DNA of 13,290 nt, from assembly GCA_937900305.1 (NCBI GenBank), contig CALCCV010000045.1:1-13290 (forward strand), read 5' to 3'. Position numbers and translations under genes: made by a program. The notes below the pieces were generated by a model. The model was not told where the DNA came from. It did no database searches and saw only the letters and a program-made list of their open reading frames with translations. The stretch's first letter is position 1. Each line of letters starts with the position of its first letter. The DNA comes from an uncultured Pseudobdellovibrionaceae bacterium. GTDB taxonomy: Bacteria > Bdellovibrionota > Bdellovibrionia > Bdellovibrionales > Bdellovibrionaceae. This document shows positions 5,963 to 12,731 of the stretch, in pieces.

Positions 5963-6907
5963 TTACTTGTCGTCACTGCCAGTCTTTTCGTAAAACTGCA
6001 CAACCTCGATGGTTTGTTCTTTGCGGATTTTATGCATTTCAACTCTGATCCGTTCGGCCAGAACCACTAGGTTTTTAAACTCGTCGCTTTCGCGCAGTTT
6101 GAATTCTCGTTCCGTTCCGGCGAGCAAGTCCTCCATGTATTTTTCAAAGGCGTACAGCGGGCCGGCGATTCTGTGAGAAATGATTCGCCCAACAGTAAAC
6201 ATGATGGCGCAGAAGGTGACCGTGAGAATTGAAAATGTCACGAGGTAAGGGATGACATATTTATTGATGAGTCGCAGATCGCCGAAGCTAACTTCGCCAA
6301 GAGTGACTCTGAAGTAGGTGTATGAAAATACTCCAGAGATTAACGACAGACCCAGACCTACGCCGAGGAGAATAAAACAATATTTCAGTTGGAAGCGAGG
6401 ATTGATCCAATATTTTTTTCGAGAGTTGATTTCGGGCCAGATCAGATGTCCCTCGCGAATGATTGCATAGACAATCAGCGCGTATCCCACCCACTGAAGA
6501 GCGTCTGACATATTGAAGGCGGGTGAGGCAAGTTCGGGAACTCCGATGACAATAAAATCAATGACGTAGCCATATAGAATCCGGTCGGTGACGTTGCCGA
6601 GGATTCCCCCGAGCAAAATGGAAAGTCCCGCGCGCAATTTGAGCGAACGCGAAGGTAAAAGGTATTGAATGATCGCATAGAGACAAACGATGAATGCGCC
6701 ACCAGTGGAAAGACTCACAATTCGAAGCACCGCAGGAAGTTCTGAAAAGAGCCCGAGCATCGCTCCGTGATTGTGATGAAGCACAAAGTGCAAATATTTA
6801 AAACTCATCACGCCATCAAGAAGCGAGGCCCACTCTTTCGTGATCCTATCAATTGACCACGTAACTAAGAGCGGTAAAATAATGACGAGCCAATCTTTTC
6901 TATTCAT
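5963..6907 (-). CDS. lspA: Signal peptidase II (LspA) fused to a two-helix HAMP-like module
   Basis: LspA is the inner-membrane aspartic protease that removes the signal peptide of diacylglyceryl-prolipoproteins. Residues 1-155 are a complete LspA: helices at about 6-20, 60-83, 92-107 and 136-151, the NHGAMLG motif (46-52), GGILGNVTDR (100-109) with catalytic D108, VIDF (115-118), and FNMSDA (131-136) with catalytic D135. The 27-residue spacing of the two Asp equals that of E. coli LspA. Usual LspA proteins end here, at about 160-170 aa. This one continues with helices at about 174-195 and 216-240, then a HAMP-like segment from SHRIAGPLYAFEKYM (244-258) through RESDEF (272-277) to about 293, and a charged end. 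If the helices are as drawn, the HAMP part is cytoplasmic. No kinase, receiver or chemotaxis output domain follows. The ATG at 6907 has only a weak ribosome site. The gene is divergent from dacB. Confidence 0.9.
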   Translation of the reverse strand: MNRKDWLVIILPLLVTWSIDRITKEWASLLDGVMSFKYLHFVLHHNHGAMLGLFSELPAVLRIVSLSTGGAFIVCLYAIIQYLLPSRSLKLRAGLSILLGGILGNVTDRILYGYVIDFIVIGVPELASPAFNMSDALQWVGYALIVYAIIREGHLIWPEINSRKKYWINPRFQLKYCFILLGVGLGLSLISGVFSYTYFRVTLGEVSFGDLRLINKYVIPYLVTFSILTVTFCAIMFTVGRIISHRIAGPLYAFEKYMEDLLAGTEREFKLRESDEFKNLVVLAERIRVEMHKIRKEQTIEVVQFYEKTGSDDK

Positions 6908-7019
6908 GATGAGTGCCTACCTATCATCTTACGGTGCCTGTCTGAGACGTGTGAGTAAAGAGGGCGTAGCGAAAAATCGACAATAGCCCTGACTAAGAAC
7001 TTGGGAGAAGGAGCTGAAC
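6908..7019. other. Divergent spacer between the lspA fusion and dacB
   Basis: This 112-bp gap should hold two back-to-back promoters. It contains the strong dacB ribosome binding site AAGGAG (7008-7013), 6 nt before the GTG at 7020. I saw no convincing -35/-10 pair and no clear operator palindrome. Confidence 0.5.
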
Positions 7020-8465
7020 GTGGAACAGGCGCAAGCAAAGTCACACCAGGACTTTCATCGCAGGATGATTTTTTCAGTGGTTGCGATTTTAGTTTCGTTT
7101 TTTGCAATCTCTGCTCGATCCGCTGAAACAGACTATCTCCGAAAAATCAAAGCGTCTGGTTTGCCGATGGATCGATTCGGGCTCCAGGCAACTTTGCTGA
7201 AGGACGGCCAACAGACGGTTCTTATTTCCCATCGCAGTGAGGTGCGGATGATTCCGGCCTCAGTTAGCAAATTGGCGACAGGAGCAGCTTTCATCAAAGG
7301 CTATCCTCCTGGAACAAAGTTGAAGACTTTATTGGTCAGCGATGGAAAGAATCAGGATGGCACCTTGCTGGGTGACCTCTGCGTCAAGGGTGTTGGTGAT
7401 CCTAGTTTTGTTTCTGAAAATATGTGGTTCATCGTGAATCACTTTTTGCGAAATGAAATTCGCAAGGTGAATGGCAACATCATTGTCGATGACTCCATTT
7501 TTGATGATTTGCGATTTGATCCCTCCCGCAGACCTGAACGCGTGGATCGCGCCTATGACTCTCCGGTAGGGGGCCTTTCTTTCAATTGGAACTCGGTGAA
7601 TGTATTTATTCGGCCTCAGATCGTGGGAGGACCTGCGAAAGTTTTTATAGATCCTGAAAATGATTACATCATCTTAGAAAATAAATCTCAGACGGTGAAG
7701 GGCATTGTCAACACGTTGGTCGTTGACCGATCAATTGAAAAAGACGGACGTAATAAAATTCGAGTGTCAGGTAAAATTGGGACCGGCGTACCCGAGGTGA
7801 CATCATATAAATCGATCACGGAACCTGACCTTTGGTTTGGCTACAATCTCAAGTCTTTTTTAGCTCAAAGAAATGTTTCGGTGAACGGTGGAATCAAGCG
7901 CGGAAAGTGCTCTGGCGATGCCAAAGTGCTGGCTGAATCAGAAGCTCGCACCTCGGAAGCTATTCTTGCGGATATGAATAAATTTTCCAATAATTTCGTA
8001 GCCGAAATGATCACGAAACAAATGGGTTTAGAATTAGGAACTCCGGGAACAATTGCCAATGGGATGAAAGTCATTCGGCGAAATCTTTTAGATCTGGGGT
8101 TGAAAGAGTCTGACTTTGAGCTGGTCAATCCCTCTGGTCTCACAGACGACAACCTTATGACGGCATCGGCGATCGTTCAGGTGCTTGCCCACTTACAGAA
8201 GGACTTTCGGGTCTTTCCTGAGTTCTTATTTTCACTACCGATTGCGGGAACTGATGGCACTTTAAAAAAACGTTTCAAAGACACCGCCGGCGAACGGTGG
8301 GTTCGCGCCAAAACGGGGTTGTTGAATAAGGCGGTAGCTCTGGCTGGTTATGCCGCTCGACCTGACGGAGGGCTGGTGGCTTTCGCTTTTATGTTCAATG
8401 GTCAAGGAGATGATGCCCGATTGCGATCACTTTTTGATGAAACCGTCATTGGCTTGTTACAATAG
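7020..8465 (+). CDS. dacB: PBP4-type D-Ala-D-Ala carboxypeptidase/endopeptidase (peptidase S13)
   Basis: S13 enzymes cut the terminal D-Ala of stem peptides and DD-crosslinks of peptidoglycan in the periplasm. All three penicillin-binding motifs are present: SVSK with S81 as nucleophile (81-84), SNN (323-325), and KTG (431-433). VNPSGLTDDN (369-378) is the usual S13 signature near the active site. The GTG at 7020 is supported by AAGGAG 6 nt upstream. A signal peptide fits: HRR (13-15), a hydrophobic core (about 16-30), and a cut after ARSA at residue 35. At 481 aa the length is normal for the family. The lytic transglycosylase gene starts 4 nt after the stop, so the two are probably one operon. 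In Bdellovibrio, DacB paralogues are known to remodel prey wall during invasion; whether this one does so or serves the cell's own wall cannot be told from sequence. Confidence 0.95.
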   Translation: MEQAQAKSHQDFHRRMIFSVVAILVSFFAISARSAETDYLRKIKASGLPMDRFGLQATLLKDGQQTVLISHRSEVRMIPASVSKLATGAAFIKGYPPGTKLKTLLVSDGKNQDGTLLGDLCVKGVGDPSFVSENMWFIVNHFLRNEIRKVNGNIIVDDSIFDDLRFDPSRRPERVDRAYDSPVGGLSFNWNSVNVFIRPQIVGGPAKVFIDPENDYIILENKSQTVKGIVNTLVVDRSIEKDGRNKIRVSGKIGTGVPEVTSYKSITEPDLWFGYNLKSFLAQRNVSVNGGIKRGKCSGDAKVLAESEARTSEAILADMNKFSNNFVAEMITKQMGLELGTPGTIANGMKVIRRNLLDLGLKESDFELVNPSGLTDDNLMTASAIVQVLAHLQKDFRVFPEFLFSLPIAGTDGTLKKRFKDTAGERWVRAKTGLLNKAVALAGYAARPDGGLVAFAFMFNGQGDDARLRSLFDETVIGLLQ

Positions 8466-8469
8466 GTCT

Positions 8470-9948
8470 ATGCGAATTCTCTCAAAAACGTGGTTTATTC
8501 TTTTGTCGATTGGTTCATTTTGTTTGGCAGGTCCGTCTCCCTTTTCGTCGATTTTGTTTGAAGGAGAGACAGGTGATATTTCTTCTGGAAGTTCCAGCGG
8601 CGATGGCTGCCGAGATCATCAGGGTGAACGCAATCCAGCTTCTCTGACAGATGTCACAGCTGAACGAATGTGTGTGCTTGAGGCAGATATTCCCAGTTTG
8701 GTTTCTGAAATTCGGGGTGGCAAAGCCCTGACAAAATCTCGGACTTGGCGAACACCTCCCTATTCCGACCAAACAGAAGCTCTCGGATATTCAGAGTCTG
8801 CGTTTGCCGTGCCTGTGGGTATGGAAAGCGTGGTGAATTTCTGGATCGACATCTACACAAAATACACGACCGACCAGGGAGTGATTCATGATACCGAAGA
8901 TCTGGGAATCATTTATGAGACCGTGGATTTTTCAGATATCATGACCGATGTTTCGCTCAATCGTTTTCAAAAAGCGACCCAGCGGGAAAAGCGAGTGGAT
9001 AGCTTAAAAAAGAAATTCCAAGCGATGCTCCTTAAGCTCCAGAGCCAGGAGAACGACGAAAATCTTTCAGACGAGGAAAAGCGCATTTGGAATGCGTTTG
9101 TCAAAAACGAAAATAAAAATAAATTTAAAGAGGCCGCAGAAAATTCTCGAGTTCGCTTTCAGCTTGGTCAGAAAGATAAAATTGAATCTGCCATATTTTA
9201 TTCAGGTCGATACCTGGAAGACATGGAAGAGATCTTTAAAGAAAGTGGATTGCCGGTCGAATTGACCCGAATCGCATTTGTGGAAAGTAGTTTTAATGTT
9301 TTGGCCCGCTCAAAAGCTGGCGCCAGTGGAGTTTGGCAAATCATGCCGTATGTGGCCAAACGAAAAGTCACCCCCGCTTTGGATTGGCGCAATCATCCGC
9401 TAGAGGCGACACGCATTGCGGCAAAGATGTTGAAAGCAAATTACGGGATGCTGGAATCTTGGCCGTTAGCCGTGACCGGATACAACCATGGTCCAACTGG
9501 TGTGAAGAATTTGACCCTGAAATTTAAAACACGTGAGATTTCAGAATTGGTCGCGAACGTTCGCAGCAAAACATTTGGATTTGCTTCGCGAAATTTTTAC
9601 GCCTGCTTTTTAGCGATTTTGCAAGTTGAAAGAGACACGAGCAAATATTATCCGTCGGCCGTCTGGTCTGAAAAATTAGACATGGCCGAATTGACTCTTC
9701 CTAAAGCCGTATCATATAAGGAAGTATTAACTTGGTTTGACGGCCATGATGAGCGCGCACAAGTTTTTAATCCTCACATCACGTCCCTTGTGCGAACTGG
9801 GAAGGCAAAGATTCCAGCTCGTTCAAAACTTTGGGTGCCTCGTGAAAAGCTAGAGGAAGTGCAATCTAGTTTCGGAAAAGGAAAAAAAGCGAGGCCGGTG
9901 GCTACCCGCGAAGAAAAAGCCACTCCGAAGTCTCATCCAGAACTGTAA
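8470..9948 (+). CDS. Periplasmic lytic transglycosylase, MltD-like
   Basis: Enzymes of this SLT family cleave the MurNAc-GlcNAc bond with formation of 1,6-anhydroMurNAc. The 492-aa product starts with a signal peptide (hydrophobic 8-20, likely cut after CLA at 20). The transglycosylase core covers about 240-345: SGRYLEDMEEIF, GLPVELTRIAFVESSFN with catalytic E272, SKAGASGVWQIMP, and GYNHGPTGV (from Y338 on). The N-terminal 220 residues hold a Ser/Gly-rich stretch, a FWIDIYTKYT region and a charged helical segment (about 170-235). The C-terminus is Lys-rich and shows no LysM repeat, which MltD usually carries. The frame is open upstream into dacB to 8350, but the signal peptide marks the ATG at 8470 as the start; only a weak AGG precedes it. 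Translational coupling to dacB, 4 nt upstream, is likely. Confidence 0.9.
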   Translation: MRILSKTWFILLSIGSFCLAGPSPFSSILFEGETGDISSGSSSGDGCRDHQGERNPASLTDVTAERMCVLEADIPSLVSEIRGGKALTKSRTWRTPPYSDQTEALGYSESAFAVPVGMESVVNFWIDIYTKYTTDQGVIHDTEDLGIIYETVDFSDIMTDVSLNRFQKATQREKRVDSLKKKFQAMLLKLQSQENDENLSDEEKRIWNAFVKNENKNKFKEAAENSRVRFQLGQKDKIESAIFYSGRYLEDMEEIFKESGLPVELTRIAFVESSFNVLARSKAGASGVWQIMPYVAKRKVTPALDWRNHPLEATRIAAKMLKANYGMLESWPLAVTGYNHGPTGVKNLTLKFKTREISELVANVRSKTFGFASRNFYACFLAILQVERDTSKYYPSAVWSEKLDMAELTLPKAVSYKEVLTWFDGHDERAQVFNPHITSLVRTGKAKIPARSKLWVPREKLEEVQSSFGKGKKARPVATREEKATPKSHPEL

Positions 9949-9961
9949 CCTCGAACCGAGG
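9949..9961. repeat. Short hairpin between convergent genes
   Basis: CCTCG and CGAGG enclose a 3-nt loop immediately after the transglycosylase stop codon. A second, mutually exclusive pairing (GAGG 9958-9961 with CCTC 9968-9971) reaches the end of the M28 gene. Neither strand has a T-run next to it, so a terminator role is weakly supported. Confidence 0.4.
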
Positions 9962-9969
9962 AGACGACC

Positions 9970-10947
9970 TCAGGGGGCAGCTGGAGTTGCCAAAAGATAT
10001 TGCCTCAGTGCCTCGATGACCAACGCCATTTTTTCGTAGTTCAAAGATTCGGGGAGATCCAAGGCCGTGTGGTATTGAGGATTGCGGTGCAGGCTGGTGT
10101 CAGTGATCATAACGGCAGGGTAACCGAATCGCCAAAAATTGAGATGATCAGACCAGTCCACTCCGGAAACAAAGCTTGGTGCATTTATCGAGTGAACTGG
10201 AATCCTCGCCTGTCGCATCCGATCTTTCAAATCGCGGGTGACAAACCAATTTTCAAAATTGCTGACGATGGCAATAAAATTGCCGGTGGTTGGGTAGACT
10301 GCGCTTAAAATTCTGAACGGAAACTGCTGTGAACCCACATCGTCCGAGAAGTATCCGATCATCTCAAGTGAAATCATGAGATGCACAGGGATCGAACGCT
10401 GATGAAGGAAGTTTGCGTATTGGAAAGATCCCATATTTTCTGAGCGAAAGTAAGGTGGTTCCTCAAGACAGAAAGCCACGAAGTGAATATTGAAGGGAAG
10501 CTCGGCTTCGGTTTGCAAAGACTGGACAAGCTCCATGAGGCCCGCGACGCCGCTGGCATTGTCGTCAGCACCGGGCAACTTTTCAAACGTGTCGTAGTGA
10601 GCACCGACGACAACAACAGGTTTCTGTGAAGACATTTCTTGAGGTCGCTGGCCGATGACATTGTAGTATGTGCGACCATCGACCACAAAGGGCTGAAGTT
10701 CAGTCTGCAGTCCCAAGGATTTCCACTCTTGCTCGATTTCCCGAGCCAAAGTTTGTAACGAAATTTCATTTGAAAAATCGCGATTGCGCTGACTGAGCTC
10801 AAGCACTCGCGTTTTGAGTTTTTGTGGAGACACCTCGGTCAAGCGACCCAAAGGCGGAGTTTGCCAAAGAGGGTTTACAACCAACAGATAGGCACCACCA
10901 ACCAACAGCCCAATAAAAACTAAAAAGCCTGCAAAGTATAATTTCAT
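9970..10947 (-). CDS. Membrane-anchored M28 family zinc peptidase
   Basis: M28 enzymes are di-zinc aminopeptidases or carboxypeptidases. The 325-aa product has one N-terminal hydrophobic helix (about 5-24), without a clear cleavage site, and then a periplasmic catalytic domain. Metal and catalytic residues can be aligned with Aeromonas aminopeptidase: H117 in GAHYDT, bridging D129 in GADDNASG, the Glu pair E162-E163 in CLEEPPYF (base and ligand), E195 in SLEMIGY, and H293 in YHTALD. E195 stands where the Aeromonas enzyme has Asp; Glu occurs there in other M28 members. The substrate cannot be inferred. The ATG at 10947 follows a GGCGGTGAT stretch. It lies 62 nt behind the unknown membrane protein gene on the same strand and may be cotranscribed with it. 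Confidence 0.9.
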   Translation of the reverse strand: MKLYFAGFLVFIGLLVGGAYLLVVNPLWQTPPLGRLTEVSPQKLKTRVLELSQRNRDFSNEISLQTLAREIEQEWKSLGLQTELQPFVVDGRTYYNVIGQRPQEMSSQKPVVVVGAHYDTFEKLPGADDNASGVAGLMELVQSLQTEAELPFNIHFVAFCLEEPPYFRSENMGSFQYANFLHQRSIPVHLMISLEMIGYFSDDVGSQQFPFRILSAVYPTTGNFIAIVSNFENWFVTRDLKDRMRQARIPVHSINAPSFVSGVDWSDHLNFWRFGYPAVMITDTSLHRNPQYHTALDLPESLNYEKMALVIEALRQYLLATPAAP

Positions 10948-11009
10948 CGATCACCGCCCCCAGGAGTGGACCGAAAGCTCAGCAAAAGAGCAAGTGAAAA
11001 TGAAACCGA

Positions 11010-11609
11010 TTAGAAGTAAAAGGCCTGATTGTGCTTATCATCAACGTGTGGACGTTGATGCATGATCACGACGGTCTCTTCGAGGGGGCCAGTGGCGGCT
11101 TCATAACGGACTACAATTTCGTTGCGACCGTCATTGAGCTTGATGTGATCAGTGAGAAAATCCTTATCTCCGAGCGTAAAAACGCTGGCCGTAAAGCCAT
11201 TCGTCTTGTTGGCAATCACTATGGCAGACAGTTGCTTCCATTGCTTTCCACACAGTGAACCTTTGAAGCGCACAAATTCCTCTTGAAGCGGAGTTGAAAA
11301 ATCGCCTTCTTTGCCACAGCCAAAGGCGTGGGTGATTTCACGGGTGACCGGAGCTCTTTGCTCCGTTTCCATTTCGCTAAAAGTCCTGGGGATGGCGGCG
11401 ATGGCTCGAGCCGCATCTTTGGGAGAGCCACCTTTGGATTGCAACACGACGAAAGCCATGACCCCTAAGGCTAGGACTGTCAAAAAGCTAATCAGTTTCC
11501 ATGAAGGCTGCAGTTTGTTGCTCATCTCATCCTTGAATCGGTCAAAACTTTGACGGACTTGAGTGGAAAGTTTTTTTTTAGGTCTATCGAGATTTTGGTA
11601 TTGAGACAA
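11010..11609 (-). CDS. Hypothetical single-span membrane protein
   Basis: I do not recognise this protein. It has a basic cytoplasmic N-terminus, one transmembrane helix (about 38-56) and a periplasmic part of about 140 residues with two cysteines (C98, C120). The C-terminal third (about 138-185: GFTASVFTLG, FLTDHIKLNDGRNEIVVRYE) has the alternating pattern of a beta-sandwich domain as in bacterial Ig-like folds; this is inference. The longest frame starts at TTG 11609 without a ribosome site, and a TGA lies a few codons upstream. The ATG at 11525 (residue 29) has AAGGA 4 nt before it and is a serious alternative giving 171 aa. Codons 11-13 are an unbroken run of nine A, prone to slippage, between the two possible starts. 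The gene is divergent from the Ig-like lipoprotein and lies upstream of the M28 peptidase. Confidence 0.8.
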   Translation of the reverse strand: MSQYQNLDRPKKKLSTQVRQSFDRFKDEMSNKLQPSWKLISFLTVLALGVMAFVVLQSKGGSPKDAARAIAAIPRTFSEMETEQRAPVTREITHAFGCGKEGDFSTPLQEEFVRFKGSLCGKQWKQLSAIVIANKTNGFTASVFTLGDKDFLTDHIKLNDGRNEIVVRYEAATGPLEETVVIMHQRPHVDDKHNQAFYF

Positions 11610-11682
11610 CCAAAATGAGATTACTCAATAGAATTGAGGAGAAAATTCTAAGCCGGTTGTAGAATGGAACTGGGGGATCGCT
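11610..11682. promoter_or_regulatory. Divergent intergenic region with nested inverted repeats
   Basis: Two overlapping symmetric elements lie here: TGAG-ATTA-CTCA (11616-11627) and CTCAAT-AGA-ATTGAG (11624-11638). They share the CTCA arm, so only one can pair at a time. A further TTGAG occurs at 11601-11605. The placement between divergent starts suits an operator. GGGGGAT at about 11672 may be the ribosome site for the ATG at 11683. TAGAAT hexamers occur, but none has a well-spaced -35 partner, so no promoter is called. Confidence 0.4.
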
Positions 11683-12711
11683 ATGCCAGAAGTCCACAGC
11701 CGAAAAACAGCTGCAGCATTTACCATTATCTTTGGTCTTCTTCTGCCGATCTTGTTTCAAAATTGCGGTGGGCCTCCCCAAAAAGCTTGCACAGGTGCCG
11801 ATTGCGAAGACGGGAAAAAACTCGCCACGGCCCTCGTGACCAAAAAGCCGGCCAGCAATCCCATCGTTGGCTTGGGTGGACGATCTCCCATCGGTGGCGG
11901 GAGCGGCGGTCCAGCTGTGGGAGTTGGGGGCGGCGGTACAGGTCGCACACCTCCTCCACAGGGTGGTGGTGGTGGCGGAGGAGGCGGTGGCGGTGACGGC
12001 GGAACTCCGGCTCGGTTTGAACTTCTGGAGCACCCCACTTCACAAACTGTGAACGAAGGCTCTCGAGTGACTCTCACTGTGCGAGTGGCGACCACTGGCC
12101 CGGCTCCGATCTTCCAATGGTTTCACAACGATCAGCCTTTGACTGCGGAACCAGGAATTACTTTTCAGACGTTGAGTTTCGTAGCAGATGGAACCTGGAA
12201 ACGCGGGCGTTATTACGTTAAAGTTTGGGAGACCGACCGCGCTGCCGAAATCAAAAGCGAAACGGCGGTTGTGACCATTCAGCCAATCCAAGGAGGTTGC
12301 GCTGAATCCACCTATTACTCGACTGCCAGCACTCGAAAGTTTGCGGACTCCCCATTTACCCGGGCGTGGTCACAGATCATTGCTTTACAGCCATATGTTA
12401 TCCAGCAGGATTTTTTGCCAAAGTATTTCGCAGACCACGAATTTCGTTACATGATTTCGGCAGTAAAACGACTGAGCAGTGTGAGTTACACTTACGGAGA
12501 TATTTTTACGGACTACGCCCGTGAAGGGATCGACGTTGGCGAAATGAGAATTCATACGACTCGGACGCAAGGCGAAACTCTTGCGATGAGTTGCCAAACC
12601 GAGATCACCGGTTTCAACAGCCGAAAAAGTGGAGCCGCAACCGGAGATGTCCGATTCGTTTGTGAAAATGGTCGATATCGTTTTGTTGCGAATACGTGTC
12701 GTGAACACTAA
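11683..12711 (+). CDS. Probable lipoprotein with Gly-rich stalk, Ig-like domain and unknown C-terminal domain
   Basis: The 342-aa product begins with a basic-hydrophobic signal (RK at 7-8, core about 10-25) ending in LFQNC, with C28 as the likely lipidated cysteine; Asn at -1 is not classical. A low-complexity linker (about 62-108) is dominated by Gly with some Pro, including eleven Gly in a row (94-104). Residues about 112-200 look like an immunoglobulin-like domain: TVNEGSRVTLTVRV, FQWFHNDQPL and YYVKVWE match strands B, C and F. The two cysteines that join such strands in classical Ig domains are missing. Residues about 205-342 form a domain I do not recognise, with four cysteines (206, 304, 327, 339) and many aromatics. 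It would sit on the cell surface or in the periplasm. The start ATG follows a GGGGGAT stretch. Possible roles such as adhesion are not shown by the sequence. Confidence 0.85.
   Translation: MPEVHSRKTAAAFTIIFGLLLPILFQNCGGPPQKACTGADCEDGKKLATALVTKKPASNPIVGLGGRSPIGGGSGGPAVGVGGGGTGRTPPPQGGGGGGGGGGGDGGTPARFELLEHPTSQTVNEGSRVTLTVRVATTGPAPIFQWFHNDQPLTAEPGITFQTLSFVADGTWKRGRYYVKVWETDRAAEIKSETAVVTIQPIQGGCAESTYYSTASTRKFADSPFTRAWSQIIALQPYVIQQDFLPKYFADHEFRYMISAVKRLSSVSYTYGDIFTDYAREGIDVGEMRIHTTRTQGETLAMSCQTEITGFNSRKSGAATGDVRFVCENGRYRFVANTCREH
11962..11994 (+). repeat. GGN triplet run encoding eleven glycines
   Basis: Eleven consecutive glycine codons, mostly GGT and GGC with GGA between, encode G94-G104 of the lipoprotein. 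The tract is not perfectly uniform, but length changes of three bases would keep the frame and alter only the stalk length. Confidence 0.85.
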
Positions 12712-12712
12712 G

Positions 12713-12731
12713 TTAGATATGAATTAGATAT
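12713..12731. repeat. Pair of TTAGATAT direct repeats
   Basis: TTAGATAT occurs at 12713-12720 and 12724-12731, 11 bp apart start to start, in the 19-bp AT-rich gap between the lipoprotein gene and the convergent rsmJ-like gene. There is no hairpin and no terminator here. Confidence 0.6.

Noticed and set aside
6904..7107. 67-codon minus-strand frame overlapping the dacB start
   Set aside because: It covers the dacB signal-peptide region in antisense, has no ribosome site and no recognisable protein features.
8350..8469. 40-residue extension of the transglycosylase into dacB
   Set aside because: It lies inside dacB in another frame, and the signal peptide begins exactly at the ATG at 8470.
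8520..8535. Lipobox in the transglycosylase signal peptide (GSFC)
   Set aside because: Phe at -1 and the following CLA-G pattern fit signal peptidase I cleavage better than lipidation.
9949..9971. Intrinsic terminator behind the transglycosylase
   Set aside because: Short hairpins exist but no T-run follows on either strand; kept only as an inverted repeat.
11757..12095. Proline-rich antisense frame opposite the Gly-rich stalk
   Set aside because: Poly-Pro is the automatic reverse complement of GGN codons; no ribosome site or family match.
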